A DNA stretch of 64,000 nucleotides from Frigidibacter sp. SD6-1 (GTDB lineage Bacteria > Pseudomonadota > Alphaproteobacteria > Rhodobacterales > Rhodobacteraceae). The stretch is taken from contig NZ_JARJNR010000002.1 of assembly GCF_030143255.1 (NCBI RefSeq), forward strand, positions 1-64,000, in the 5' to 3' direction. The translations under genes and the position numbers were made by a program. Of this stretch, positions 17,395-26,651 are shown one piece after another; position 1 is the first letter of the stretch; each line of letters begins with the position of its first letter. The notes under the pieces were generated by a model that saw only the letters and a list, made by a program, of their open reading frames with translations, was not told the DNA's origin and did not search any database.

Positions 17395-19977
17395 ATGAGC
17401 GACGCAACGCCTGAGACGATCTATCTCAAGGATTATCAGCCCTTTCCCTTCCAGATCGCTCAGGTCGAGCTGACCTTCCGGCTGAAGCCCCGCGCCACCC
17501 GCGTCCTCTCGCGCATCGCCTTCACACCGAACCCGGCCCGTCCCGGGCGGCATGACCTGTTCCTGCATGGCGAGAAGCTGAAACTGATCTCCGCCGCCAT
17601 CGACGGCAAGCCTTTGCCCGACAGCGCGCTGGCGATCACCGCCGGGGGCCTGACCGTCGCCGCCGCCCATCTGCCCCAAGGCCCCTTCACATGGGAAGCC
17701 GAGGTCGAGATCGACCCGGAAGGCAATACCGCCCTTGAGGGGCTTTACATGTCGGGCGGCATCTATTGCACCCAATGCGAGGCCGAGGGCTTTCGCAAGA
17801 TCACCTATTACCCCGACCGGCCGGACGTGATGGCGCCCTTCCGCGTCAGGATCGAAAGCGAGATGCCCGTGCTTCTGTCAAACGGCAATCCCGAGGGCAG
17901 GGGAAAGGGCTGGGCCGAGTGGGACGACCCCTGGCCGAAGCCCGCCTATCTCTTCGCGCTGGTCGCGGGCGATCTGGTGAACCTGCCCGACCGGTTCACA
18001 ACGCGGTCCGGTCGCGAGGTAGAGCTTAACATCTGGGTCCGGAAGGGCGATCTGGACCGTTGCCACTATGCGATGGACAGCCTCAAACGGTCGATGACCT
18101 GGGATGAGGAGGTCTACGGCCGCGAATATGACTTGGACATTTTCAACATCGTCGCCGTCGATGACTTCAATATGGGCGCGATGGAGAACAAGGGCTTGAA
18201 CATTTTCAACTCGAAGCTCGTTCTCGCCTCGCCCGAGACCGCGACCGACCTCGATTTCGAACGGATCGAAGGCGTGATCGCGCACGAATATTTCCACAAC
18301 TGGACCGGCAACCGCATCACCTGCCGCGACTGGTTCCAGCTGTGCCTGAAAGAGGGGCTGACGGTCTTCCGCGATCAGGAATTCACCTCCGACATGCGCT
18401 CGGCCCCGGTGAAGCGGATCGCGGATGTGCTGACCCTGCGCGCCCGCCAGTTCCGCGAGGATATGGGGCCGCTCGCCCATCCGCCCCGGCCCGATCATTT
18501 CGTCGAGATCAACAATTTCTACACAGCGACCGTCTATGAAAAGGGCGCCGAGGTGATCGGCATGCTGAAGCACCTCGTGGGCGACGATGGCTACCGCCGC
18601 GCGCTCGCCCTCTACTTCGACCGCCATGACGGCGAGGCGGCCACCATCGAGGACTGGCTGAAGGTCTTCGAGGATGCGACGGGCCGCGACCTCACGCAGT
18701 TCAAGCGCTGGTATACCGACGCGGGCACGCCGCGCCTTTCGGTCAGCGAGGCCTGGAACGACGGCACCTATACCCTGACCTTCGCCCAGGCCACCGCCCC
18801 CACGCCGGGGCAGGCGGAAAAACCGGCCCGCGTGATCCCGATCGCGGTCGGGCTCCTCAACCCCAACGGCGACGAGATCCTGCCGACCACCATTCTCGAA
18901 ATGACGGAAGGCACGCAAAGCTTCCGGTTCGAGGGGCTGGCGACCCGGCCCATCCCCTCGATCCTGCGCGGCTTCTCGGCGCCCGTTGTCCTTGACCGCA
19001 AGGTGACCCAGGCCGAACGCGCCTTCCTGCTGGCGCATGACACCGACCCGTTCAACAAATGGGAGGCCGGGCGGTCGCTTGCCCGCGATGCGCTTTCCCG
19101 GATGATCCTTGAGGGCGAAGACCCCTCGGGTCAGCTGATCTCGGCGCTAGAGGCGATGGCCGGCGACGACAGCCTCGACCCGGCCTTCCGGGCGCTCTGC
19201 CTCCACCTGCCCTCGGCCGACGATCTGGCGCAAAGCCTTGCCGATGCCGGTCACGAACCCGACCCCGACCGCATTCACGCCGAACAGAAGCGGCTGGCAA
19301 AGGCGATCGCCGCACGGCTTGAGCCGACCTTCGAGCGGTTGTTCGGGGCCATGGAGGTGCACGGCGCCTACGCACCCGATGCGGCGCAATCCGGCGCCCG
19401 CGCCTTGCGGCTTGCCGCGCTTTCCTATCTGAACCGGATCGACGGCGGCGCACGCGCGAAGGCGCTCTACGCCAGCGCAACCAACATGACCGTGCGTCAG
19501 GGCGCGCTCATTTGCCTGATCGAGAACGGCACAGCAGAGGCGGCCCTTGCCGATTTCCGCGACAGGTTCGGCGCAAACCGGCTGGTGATGGACAAATGGT
19601 TCGCCTCGCAGGTCCTGCATGCCCCGCCCGCCGATGCGCCCGGCGTTGCGGCACGCCTTGCGGCCGACCCTGATTTCGACTGGAAGAACCCCAACCGCTT
19701 CCGCGCGCTGATGGGCGGGCTTTCTGCCAACCATGCGGGTTTCCACCAATCCTCGGGCGCGGCCTATGATTTCTACGCGGGCTGGCTCATCCGGCTCGAT
19801 GCGCTGAACCCCCAGACCACGGCGCGCATGTCGACGGCGTTCGAGACCTGGGCGCGCTACGACGCCGGGCGCCGGGCGAAGGCCAGGGCGGCGATAGAGC
19901 GGGTCCTCGCCACGCCGGGGCTCAGCCGCGATTCGACCGAGATGCTCGCGCGAATGCTGGCGGCGCGGCAAACGTAA
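17395..19977 (+). CDS. pepN: Aminopeptidase N (M1 family)
   Basis: This 860-residue zinc metalloprotease removes N-terminal residues from cytoplasmic peptides. Seen: the exopeptidase motif GAMEN (261-265), the zinc site HEYFHNW (297-301) with the third ligand Glu320 in LKEGLTVFRDQEF, the catalytic Tyr region FYTATVYEKGAEVI, and the alpha-helical C-terminal domain with RWYTDAGTPRLSV before it. Length fits the E. coli PepN class (about 870). GGGAGG precedes the ATG at 17395. The gene stands alone. Confidence 0.96.
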   Translation: MSDATPETIYLKDYQPFPFQIAQVELTFRLKPRATRVLSRIAFTPNPARPGRHDLFLHGEKLKLISAAIDGKPLPDSALAITAGGLTVAAAHLPQGPFTWEAEVEIDPEGNTALEGLYMSGGIYCTQCEAEGFRKITYYPDRPDVMAPFRVRIESEMPVLLSNGNPEGRGKGWAEWDDPWPKPAYLFALVAGDLVNLPDRFTTRSGREVELNIWVRKGDLDRCHYAMDSLKRSMTWDEEVYGREYDLDIFNIVAVDDFNMGAMENKGLNIFNSKLVLASPETATDLDFERIEGVIAHEYFHNWTGNRITCRDWFQLCLKEGLTVFRDQEFTSDMRSAPVKRIADVLTLRARQFREDMGPLAHPPRPDHFVEINNFYTATVYEKGAEVIGMLKHLVGDDGYRRALALYFDRHDGEAATIEDWLKVFEDATGRDLTQFKRWYTDAGTPRLSVSEAWNDGTYTLTFAQATAPTPGQAEKPARVIPIAVGLLNPNGDEILPTTILEMTEGTQSFRFEGLATRPIPSILRGFSAPVVLDRKVTQAERAFLLAHDTDPFNKWEAGRSLARDALSRMILEGEDPSGQLISALEAMAGDDSLDPAFRALCLHLPSADDLAQSLADAGHEPDPDRIHAEQKRLAKAIAARLEPTFERLFGAMEVHGAYAPDAAQSGARALRLAALSYLNRIDGGARAKALYASATNMTVRQGALICLIENGTAEAALADFRDRFGANRLVMDKWFASQVLHAPPADAPGVAARLAADPDFDWKNPNRFRALMGGLSANHAGFHQSSGAAYDFYAGWLIRLDALNPQTTARMSTAFETWARYDAGRRAKARAAIERVLATPGLSRDSTEMLARMLAARQT

Positions 19978-20124
19978 GGCGCGAACCATGGCGCTGGACA
20001 ATTTCACACTCGTCACCCCAATGTTTCCGGCGCGGGCGAAAATTACGGCGAAATAGTGGCTGTACTATCGGTCTCAACGGTGCGCGGCGATAGTCGCGTT
20101 CGGGGAACTGTTGGGTGTTTTGAC

Positions 20125-20571
20125 ATGGTCACGGAGATCTTCGAATACCGACGCCAGGCGCGCGGGCCCTGGTCCTACCTGTCGCTCGCGGTCTGGACTG
20201 CGGTGATGTACGCGGGCTGGACGCAGGGCTTCGGGCTGATCGCTGCGCTCTTCTCCGGGCCGGCGCTCGGTTACACGCTGGCGCGCATCATCGAGAACGA
20301 GGCGGAAGGGTTCCGCATCGGGCCGGATGCGATCAGCCTCTTCCGCGACGCGATGGAAAGCCGCCATGCGCTGCGCGACGTCACTTCGGTGACCATCGGC
20401 CATTCGCCCGCATCCGGCACCGTCTGCCACTTGAACCTTGCAAATGGTCGCGTCGTGGAAGTGCCCGCGACATCGGCCTTTGCCCCAGAACGGCTGGCCG
20501 AGGAATTCCGGTCACGCGCCATCCCGGTCTGGCGCGACCACCATCGGGAAAACGCGCTCGCCTATGGTTGA
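20125..20571 (+). CDS. Hypothetical protein with N-terminal membrane segments
   Basis: I do not recognise this 148-residue protein. Two hydrophobic segments (SYLSLAVWTAVMYAGW and GLIAALFSGPALGYTLA) near the N-terminus suggest a membrane hairpin, and the rest is a soluble domain of about 90 residues with a beta-rich look (RIGPDAISLFRD, TVCHLNLANGRVVEVPA). That arrangement recalls PH-like or DUF membrane proteins, but no family is certain. There is no strong ribosome-binding site, so the start is a guess. It precedes another membrane-tethered gene of unknown function. Confidence 0.6.
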   Translation: MVTEIFEYRRQARGPWSYLSLAVWTAVMYAGWTQGFGLIAALFSGPALGYTLARIIENEAEGFRIGPDAISLFRDAMESRHALRDVTSVTIGHSPASGTVCHLNLANGRVVEVPATSAFAPERLAEEFRSRAIPVWRDHHRENALAYG

Positions 20572-20630
20572 CATGAATTAGCCCAAAAGCCAGCGTAGCG
20601 CTCGCCCGGAACCGGAGAGAGGAAAGCTGG

Positions 20631-21161
20631 ATGCCCTTCATCATCGGCCTGATCGGGATCATTTTCGCCGCCTATTTCTGGGCACAGCGCGCGCGGGCCG
20701 CTGGCGACATGGCGCATGAGCTTGCCGATATGGCCAGCGACGTGATGGGCGCCGCGCGCCGCTTCGGCTTCCGCCGCCGGGCGAATGTTCACCCTGTCGA
20801 CAGCACTGACGATCCAAGGGTCATGGACGGCGCGCTTGCCATTGCCTTTCTCGAACTGGGCGGCCTGCCCTCGGTCGAGACCCAGAATGCCGCCGTGGCG
20901 GCGCTCGGTCGTCACCTTGGCTGCGATGTCGAGACAGCACGTGAACTGGCGATCCTTGGCCGTTGGCTGATGAACGAATCGAACGGCCCGGCCCAGTCGA
21001 TCCCGCGCCTGACCAAGCGGCTTTACCGGCTCTCGGGTCCACAGGGTCTCATGCCGCTGATGGCGATCCTGAAAGATATCGGCGCGGCCGCTGGCGGCGA
21101 TCTGTCGATCCGACAGAAGGAGGCGCTGGACGAGATCGCGCGGATATTCAAACTGTCCTGA
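20631..21161 (+). CDS. Hypothetical membrane-anchored protein, possibly TerB-like
   Basis: The 176-residue product has one N-terminal membrane helix (FIIGLIGIIFAAYFW) and a cytoplasmic helical domain. The segment from about 65 on (VMDGALAIAFLELGGLPSVETQ, then LGCDVETARELAILGRWLMNE and LSIRQKEALDEIARIF) looks like a small all-helical TerB/DjlA-type fold, but I cannot prove it. GAGAGGAAAG precedes the ATG. It lies between the preceding hypothetical gene and gatB in the same orientation. Confidence 0.7.
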   Translation: MPFIIGLIGIIFAAYFWAQRARAAGDMAHELADMASDVMGAARRFGFRRRANVHPVDSTDDPRVMDGALAIAFLELGGLPSVETQNAAVAALGRHLGCDVETARELAILGRWLMNESNGPAQSIPRLTKRLYRLSGPQGLMPLMAILKDIGAAAGGDLSIRQKEALDEIARIFKLS

Positions 21162-21246
21162 CCGTATCGCGCGCCTGCACTCCCGAAACCTTGCCCCGCG
21201 CCGCGCTCTCGCCTAGAAAGCCCGGTGAAGATCGAGGACCGGACCC

Positions 21247-22770
21247 ATGCTAGACCATCTTTCCTACAAGACCCCGACGCCCAAGGTCATCCATGGCGCG
21301 AAGGAGGATTGGGAGCTTGTGATCGGCCTTGAGGTCCATGCGCAGGTCGCCTCCAAGGCCAAGCTCTTCTCCGGCGCCTCGACCGAATTCGGATCCGAGC
21401 CCAATTCCAACGTCGCCTTCGTCGATGCGGCGATGCCGGGGATGCTGCCGGTGATCAATGAATATTGCGTGGCGCAGGCGGTGCGGACCGGGCTGGGGTT
21501 GAAGGCCGCGATCAACCTGACCTCGGCCTTCGACCGCAAGAACTATTTCTACCCCGACCTGCCGCAGGGCTATCAGATTTCGCAACTTTACCACCCGATC
21601 GTCGGCGAGGGCGAAGTGATCGTCGACATGGGCCCGGGCGTCGCCCGCCGGGTCCGGATCGAACGCATCCACCTCGAACAGGATGCGGGCAAGTCGATCC
21701 ATGACCTGGACCCGACCATGTCCTTCGTCGACCTCAACCGCACCGGCGTCGCGCTGATGGAGATTGTCTCGCGCCCCGATATCCGGGGCCCCGAGGAAGC
21801 GGCGGCCTATGTCGCGAAGCTCAGACAGATCATGCGCTACCTCGGGACCTGCGACGGCAACATGCAGAACGGCAACCTGCGCGCCGACGTCAACGTCTCG
21901 GTCTGCCGGCCGGGCGACTACGAGAAATACCAGGCGACGGGCGATCATTCGGTTCTGGGCACCCGCTGCGAGATCAAGAACATGAACTCGCTCAGATTCA
22001 TTCAGGCGGCGATCGAATACGAGGCGCGCCGCCAGATCGCCATCGTGGAAGATGGCGGCAAGGTCGTGCAGGAAACCCGGCTTTACGATCCCGACAAGGG
22101 CGAAACGCGCTCGATGCGGTCGAAGGAAGAGGCGCATGATTACCGCTACTTCCCCTGCCCCGACCTTCTGCCGCTGGAGATCGAACAGGCCTGGGTCGAT
22201 GATATCGCCGCGACCATGCCCGAACTGCCCGACGAGAAGAAGGCGCGCTTCGTCACCGGTTACGGCATCACCGAATATGACGCCGACGTGCTGACCGCCG
22301 AGGCCGAGAATGCGGCTTTCTTCGAAGCTGTGGCCAAGGGCCGCGACGGCAAGCAGGCGGCGAACTGGGTGATCAACGAACTCTTCGGGCGTCTCAACAA
22401 GGAGGGGCTGTCGGTCGAAGCCACCCCGGTTTCCGCCGCGCAACTTGGCGGCATGCTCGACCTCATCGCCTCGGGCGAGATCACCACCAAGATGGCCAAG
22501 GACCTGTTCGAACTTCTCTGGACGACTGAAAAGGGCCAGAACCCCGCCGAAGTCGCCCAGAAACACGGGATGAAGCAGGTCACGGACACCGGCGCGATCG
22601 AAAAGGCGCTGGATGACCTGATCGCGGCCAACCCCGAACAGGTCGAGAAGGCCAAGGTCAACGCCAAGCTCGCTGGCTGGTTCACCGGCCAGGTGCTGAA
22701 GGCCACCGGCGGCAAGGCCAATCCGGCGGTCGTCAATCAGATGGTGGCGAAGAAGCTCGGACTCGGCTGA
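21247..22770 (+). CDS. gatB: Asp-tRNA(Asn)/Glu-tRNA(Gln) amidotransferase subunit B
   Basis: This 507-residue subunit of the GatCAB complex phosphorylates and amidates misacylated tRNA, using ammonia from GatA. Seen: [20 protein letters not shown] at the N-terminus, [18 protein letters not shown], the motif [18 protein letters not shown], and the C-terminal YqeY-like tRNA-binding domain (about 360-507) with [13 protein letters not shown]. Length is normal. It is not next to gatC or gatA, as is common in alphaproteobacteria. Confidence 0.97.
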   Translation: MLDHLSYKTPTPKVIHGAKEDWELVIGLEVHAQVASKAKLFSGASTEFGSEPNSNVAFVDAAMPGMLPVINEYCVAQAVRTGLGLKAAINLTSAFDRKNYFYPDLPQGYQISQLYHPIVGEGEVIVDMGPGVARRVRIERIHLEQDAGKSIHDLDPTMSFVDLNRTGVALMEIVSRPDIRGPEEAAAYVAKLRQIMRYLGTCDGNMQNGNLRADVNVSVCRPGDYEKYQATGDHSVLGTRCEIKNMNSLRFIQAAIEYEARRQIAIVEDGGKVVQETRLYDPDKGETRSMRSKEEAHDYRYFPCPDLLPLEIEQAWVDDIAATMPELPDEKKARFVTGYGITEYDADVLTAEAENAAFFEAVAKGRDGKQAANWVINELFGRLNKEGLSVEATPVSAAQLGGMLDLIASGEITTKMAKDLFELLWTTEKGQNPAEVAQKHGMKQVTDTGAIEKALDDLIAANPEQVEKAKVNAKLAGWFTGQVLKATGGKANPAVVNQMVAKKLGLG

Positions 22771-22798
22771 GGGCCCAGGCAAGGACCCGGGCGACAGA

Positions 22799-23503
22799 TC
22801 AGGCGGCGCGGCGCTTGCGCCGCTTGACACCCCAGAGCGCGGCAAGCCCGGTCAGGCCCGCGAACCCCGCTGCAGGAGCGGGAACCGTCGTGATAAGCGT
22901 CACATCGTCGATGAAGCCGCCGACACCGTCGGCTGCGCCGAGCGCGCCGAAGGACAAGGTATAGCTTCCCGGCGTCAGGATCGCGAAGCGGGTATAGACC
23001 TGCGTCCAGACCCCGACCGCCGCACCGTTCGTGCCGACCGTGACCCGGCCGTTCACCACATTGCCGAGGTTGTAGCTGATCGTGTTGGTCGCCGCGTTCC
23101 AGTTTTCCGGGCTGTACCAGAACGACAGCGCATAGACCCCCGCCGCCAGCGTCAGCGTCTGGCTGATCGAGGCATTGCGCCCCGGCCCGCCATCGAGCGA
23201 GATGAAGTGCGACCCGTCATGGGCATTCAAAGCCGTCGAACGGTTGTTCTGTATCTCCACCCGGCCGCCGCCGCCACCTTTCGACCAGCCCGAAAGCGTC
23301 GAATAAGTATCCCAACCCGGCGCTGTACTGCCCAGATTGTTGAAGCGGATGCCGTTCGTACGGCCCGGCTGGTTGCCGTTAGGCCCCGTCTCGAAACTGA
23401 AATTCGCGATCGGAATCGTTGCAGCAGACGCAGGCAGGCCTAGACCGGCCAGCCCGGCCAGCACCAGCGCTTGCAATACCCCGCGAAGTCCCATCCGTCT
23501 CAT
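22799..23503 (-). CDS. Secreted protein with VPxPA-CTERM sorting signal
   Basis: The product of about 234 residues has a signal peptide (LQALVLAGLAGLGLPASA), a beta-rich domain resembling DUF642/choice-of-anchor proteins (NFSFETG, APGWDTYSTLSGW, DGSHFISLDGGPG, SISQTLTLAAGVYALSFWY), and a C-terminal tag VPAPAAGFAGLTGLAALWG followed by the basic tail VKRRKRRAA. That tag is a variant of VPLPA-CTERM, recognised by exosortase-type sorting enzymes and linked to exopolysaccharide export. No exosortase is in the window. The start at 23503 was chosen to fit the signal peptide; longer starts at up to 23581 exist. Function unknown. Confidence 0.75.
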   Translation of the reverse strand: MRRMGLRGVLQALVLAGLAGLGLPASAATIPIANFSFETGPNGNQPGRTNGIRFNNLGSTAPGWDTYSTLSGWSKGGGGGRVEIQNNRSTALNAHDGSHFISLDGGPGRNASISQTLTLAAGVYALSFWYSPENWNAATNTISYNLGNVVNGRVTVGTNGAAVGVWTQVYTRFAILTPGSYTLSFGALGAADGVGGFIDDVTLITTVPAPAAGFAGLTGLAALWGVKRRKRRAA

Positions 23504-23734
23504 CCCGATCGCCGCTACCGGTCGTCCGGTTCGGCTTCTCATCCGCAGATAGACCATCCGTCTTTGGCAATTCTGTGGCATCCGGGCCGAAATGCCGTTG
23601 CGTCACGGGCCTTTCGGCGAAAAATTCCCCTCGGAAATCGCGCCGGGCACCGGCATAGGTGGAGGCGCGCCGCGCCTTGGGGTAGTGTGCGCGAATCCGG
23701 GCACACGGCTGGGCAGACGAGGGCAAGCTCCATC

Positions 23735-24178
23735 ATGCAGCACTACGAGTACAAGGTCATTCCCGCGCCCGCCGACGGCGAAAAGGCGCGCGGCGCCAAG
23801 ACGACCGAGGCCCGCATGGCGGTTGCACTCGCTTCCGCGATCAACGCCGAGGCGCGCGAAGGCTGGGAATATGTCCGCTCCGACATGCTGCAGACGACCG
23901 AGCGCACCGGCCTGTCGAAGCGTCGGCAGGTCTATGTGAGCCTTCTGGTCTTCCGCCGCCCGGTCGAGGCGGCGGTGGCGGAGGCGGGCACGGCAGAGGC
24001 GGCGCCCAAATCCTTCTTCCGCCTCGGGCGCCTGACCGGCCGCGTCGAGGCCGATGCGCCCCCGGCGGCGCCGAGGCTCCTCCTGAATGACGAAAGCGGC
24101 GCCGCGCCGAAGCTTGGCCCGGCAGAACCGCCGCCCGAAAGCGCCGCTGAAGGCACGGTCGGCGAAACGCCGTCCTAA
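23735..24178 (+). CDS. DUF4177 domain protein
   Basis: This 147-residue protein has the DUF4177 pattern near its start (YEYKVIPAP, EAREGWEYVRSDML) and ends in a long Ala/Pro/Glu-rich, probably disordered tail (about 80-147). The family has no known function. The stretch VSLLVFRRPVEAA is shared with the DUF4177 gene 250 bp downstream (DEDFLVFRRPVTGAA), so the two are diverged duplicates. The ATG at 23735 begins the conserved domain. Confidence 0.75.
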   Translation: MQHYEYKVIPAPADGEKARGAKTTEARMAVALASAINAEAREGWEYVRSDMLQTTERTGLSKRRQVYVSLLVFRRPVEAAVAEAGTAEAAPKSFFRLGRLTGRVEADAPPAAPRLLLNDESGAAPKLGPAEPPPESAAEGTVGETPS

Positions 24179-24424
24179 CTCCACTGGTGCGCTTCTGGCG
24201 CCAAAAGTGGAACCTGGCGCAGTTTGTCTGCCGATCAGCCACCAATGCCACCATGGCGCGCGCGACCACAACTCAGCATTGTATCTGTTTTATATCAACA
24301 AGATGGGTCACGCATTCGGCGGCACGGCCCCATTATTACCTCTGAATAGACACAATTTAGCCGCAATTGACTTGCCGGGCACCGCCCTGCCCCTCACCCT
24401 GAAGCCAGGGTTTGGGGGCTTCAC

Positions 24425-24781
24425 ATGACCACGTTCGAATACAAGCTGATTCCAGCGCCCCGGCAGCGCGCCGGTCAGGGCGTGCTTGCCGATGATGGCG
24501 CCTCGTTCGCGCCCACCGTTCAACGGCAGATCAACCTCGTCACCTCGGCGGGATGGGAATTTGTCGGGCGCGAGGCGATGCCGGTCGAAAAGCGCGCCTG
24601 GCTTGTCCTGCGCCGAACGGTGGACGAGGATTTCCTGGTCTTCCGCCGTCCGGTGACCGGCGCCGCGACGCGACCGGTTCAGCCGCCCAAAGTCCGCCCG
24701 AGGCGGGTCCGCCGCGCAGCGGCCCTTCCGGTCAACGTAACGCCCTTCGTCCGCGGCGCGGAACAGCCCTCACCCCGCTGA
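24425..24781 (+). CDS. DUF4177 domain protein (paralogue)
   Basis: The 118-residue product opens with FEYKLIPAPRQR and has SAGWEFVGREAMPVEKRAW and FLVFRRPV, matching the upstream paralogue, then a basic Pro/Arg tail (RPRRVRRAAALP). Function unknown. The 246-bp gap before it (24179-24424) is less GC-rich than its surroundings and shows no other gene. The 3' end overlaps the convergent bolA-like gene by 12 bp. Confidence 0.75.
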   Translation: MTTFEYKLIPAPRQRAGQGVLADDGASFAPTVQRQINLVTSAGWEFVGREAMPVEKRAWLVLRRTVDEDFLVFRRPVTGAATRPVQPPKVRPRRVRRAAALPVNVTPFVRGAEQPSPR

Positions 24782-25063
24782 GGGACGTGCTGAGGGACCT
24801 TCGCAGGGGCCGTCAAGATCAAGCGACAGGGCGTGCAGGCGCCCGATGATTCCCGGCCCGAGTGCCTGGTGGATCGCGCGGTGCCGCTCGACCCGCCCAA
24901 GACCCGCCATCGCCCCTGCCCGCATCCGCACGCGGAAATGGCTCTCGCCGCCCTCGCGGAAGCCCGCGTGCCCCCGGTGCCGCTCGCTTTCATCCTCGAT
25001 TTCCAGAAACTCCGGGGCGAAAGCCGCGCGCAGCGTTTCTTCGATTTCTGCCGCCAATCCCAT
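24770..25063 (-). CDS. BolA-family protein
   Basis: This 97-residue protein has the BolA fold sequence: LAAEIEETLRAAFAPEFLEIEDES, GESHFRVRM, the LGRVERHRAIHQAL segment with its His, and a final helix LHALSLDLDGP. BolA proteins pair with monothiol glutaredoxins to move or sense Fe-S clusters and also affect cell shape. The start at 25063 begins the family sequence. It is divergent from the J-domain gene, a neighbourhood seen in other Rhodobacteraceae. Confidence 0.88.
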   Translation of the reverse strand: MGLAAEIEETLRAAFAPEFLEIEDESERHRGHAGFREGGESHFRVRMRAGAMAGLGRVERHRAIHQALGPGIIGRLHALSLDLDGPCEGPSARPSAG

Positions 25064-25146
25064 TTTTTTCACCCAAACCCTCTTCAAAGCCCCGGCAAAA
25101 GCCCTAAACTCGTGCGCCCGAGTCGGAAAGGTGCCCGAGGATTTCC

Positions 25147-25773
25147 ATGACCAGAAACGACCCGTTCGGTTTCGACATTTCGGCCGCGTCCGACAAGAAG
25201 CGCCGCACCAAGGGCAAGCGCGGCATGTCCGGCGCGTTCGAGACGTCTAGCCGCGGCTGCGACCACAAGGGCTGCACCGAGGCCGGCCAGTACCGCGCGC
25301 CGAAATCGCCCGACACGCTTGACGATTACTTCTGGTTCTGCCGCGAGCATGTGCGCGAATATAACCTCAAGTGGAACTTCTTTCAGGGCACGACCGAGGA
25401 AGAGTTCGAGAAATTCATCGACAAGGACCGGGTCTGGGGCCGTGAGACCAAGCCCTTCGGCAAGAAGGGCGACGAGGACCGCGCCTGGCAGCGCCTCGGC
25501 ATCGACGATCCGATGGAGCTTCTGGGGGCCAATGCCACGCTGAACCCCGGGCGCGTCGCGGGCCGCAAGCTGCCGCCGACCGAACGGCGGGCGCTGGATA
25601 TCCTCGAGGCGAAGGACAGCTGGACCAAGACCGAGATTCGCAAGCAATACAAGGGCCTCGTGAAGGATCTTCACCCTGACATGAACGGCGGCGACCGGTC
25701 GGACGAGGAGCGCCTGCAAGAGGTTGTCTGGGCCTGGGACCAGATCAAGGACAGCCGGAATTTCAAGGACTGA
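25147..25773 (+). CDS. J-domain co-chaperone with a C-terminal J domain
   Basis: This 208-residue protein carries its J domain at the C-terminus: ERRALDILEAKDSWTKTEIRKQYKGLVKDLHPDMNGGD, with HPD at 176-178, so it should stimulate a DnaK. The N-terminal half has a possible zinc site, Cys38 and Cys43 (GCDHKGC) with Cys65 and His68 (FCREHVREYN), and a FFQGTTEEEFE segment. This layout is the reverse of classic DnaJ, where the J domain is first. It is divergent from bolA. The client is unknown. Confidence 0.88.
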   Translation: MTRNDPFGFDISAASDKKRRTKGKRGMSGAFETSSRGCDHKGCTEAGQYRAPKSPDTLDDYFWFCREHVREYNLKWNFFQGTTEEEFEKFIDKDRVWGRETKPFGKKGDEDRAWQRLGIDDPMELLGANATLNPGRVAGRKLPPTERRALDILEAKDSWTKTEIRKQYKGLVKDLHPDMNGGDRSDEERLQEVVWAWDQIKDSRNFKD

Positions 25774-25826
25774 CGGCGTGCCGACGACCTGACCCGCACC
25801 GGATCGGCCGTCGGTCCTGGAACCAG

Positions 25827-26651
25827 TCAGCCGTCCGTGCCGCAGCCGCTGTCGGGCGTGGTCGCCCCAAGGCCCTCAACCTCAATCTCGGCGGTACGGC
25901 GCCAGAAGATCGCGTGCAGCGCTTCCATGCTACCCGGCTCGGCGGCCCGCACGATAGCGATACGATCGGCAACCGACGAGACGTCTGGAAACGGCCCGCC
26001 CCGGCGGTCCTCGACCGCCAGCATCTGCAAACCCTTGCACTGGTGGCAGATTCCGGTTTTCGAAACCAGCGAGCAGAGACCTTCGAAGCGCTCGGTCATT
26101 GCCTGCCGCGCAGCCGACAGCCGGTGGCGAAGGACGGAATCGGATGTGCCAAGCACTGTCGATGCCTCACGCGCCGACAACTCCATCACGTCGCGCAGAA
26201 CCAGTGCCGCCATTTCGTCCGGCGGCAGCGACCGGCCGACACAGGCAAAGCAATAGGCCACATGTTCCCGCACTTCAAAGGCGAAGTCCGGGGCGCTGGC
26301 GGCGGCCATGACCTCGCCCGACAGCTCCTCGGACCCATAGCAGAGGTTGGCATAAGCCACCTGAGCCTCGGCCCGCCAACGCTTGCCGGCGCGCAGATGG
26401 TCCAGCGCCGTACGCGTCGCGATCGCCGTCAGCCAAGTCGAAAAGGCAGACTCGCCGCGAAAGCCGTCAAGGCCCCGCCAGGCCTTGACGAGCGTGTCCT
26501 GCAGAATGTCGTCGCCATCCTCGACGACCCCAACCAGACGACGCACGACCGACCGCAGTCGCGGCAGGTGGGCGGCCGCCAGCCGATCGAAGGCGGCGCG
26601 GTCGCCCTGCCGTGCGCGTTCGACAAGCTCCTCAGCGGGTTGCTGTTGCAT
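25827..26651 (-). CDS. ECF sigma factor with cysteine-rich C-terminal extension
   Basis: This protein of about 274 residues contains sigma region 2 (GDDILQDTLVKAWRGLDGF, ESAFSTWLTAIATRTALDHLR) and region 4 (LPPDEMAALVLRDVMELSAREASTVLGTSDSVLRHRLSAARQ). After it comes about 85 extra residues not present in simple ECF factors. Cysteines stand in pairs: Cys134 and Cys137 (YCFACVG) between the regions, Cys193, and Cys202 and Cys205 (ICHQC) after region 4; these could bind zinc or sense redox state. The start at 26651 has GGGAGG at proper distance. It overlaps by 20 bp the end of a membrane-protein gene and is probably translated with it. No ordinary anti-sigma gene is near. Confidence 0.8.
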   Translation of the reverse strand: MQQQPAEELVERARQGDRAAFDRLAAAHLPRLRSVVRRLVGVVEDGDDILQDTLVKAWRGLDGFRGESAFSTWLTAIATRTALDHLRAGKRWRAEAQVAYANLCYGSEELSGEVMAAASAPDFAFEVREHVAYCFACVGRSLPPDEMAALVLRDVMELSAREASTVLGTSDSVLRHRLSAARQAMTERFEGLCSLVSKTGICHQCKGLQMLAVEDRRGGPFPDVSSVADRIAIVRAAEPGSMEALHAIFWRRTAEIEVEGLGATTPDSGCGTDG

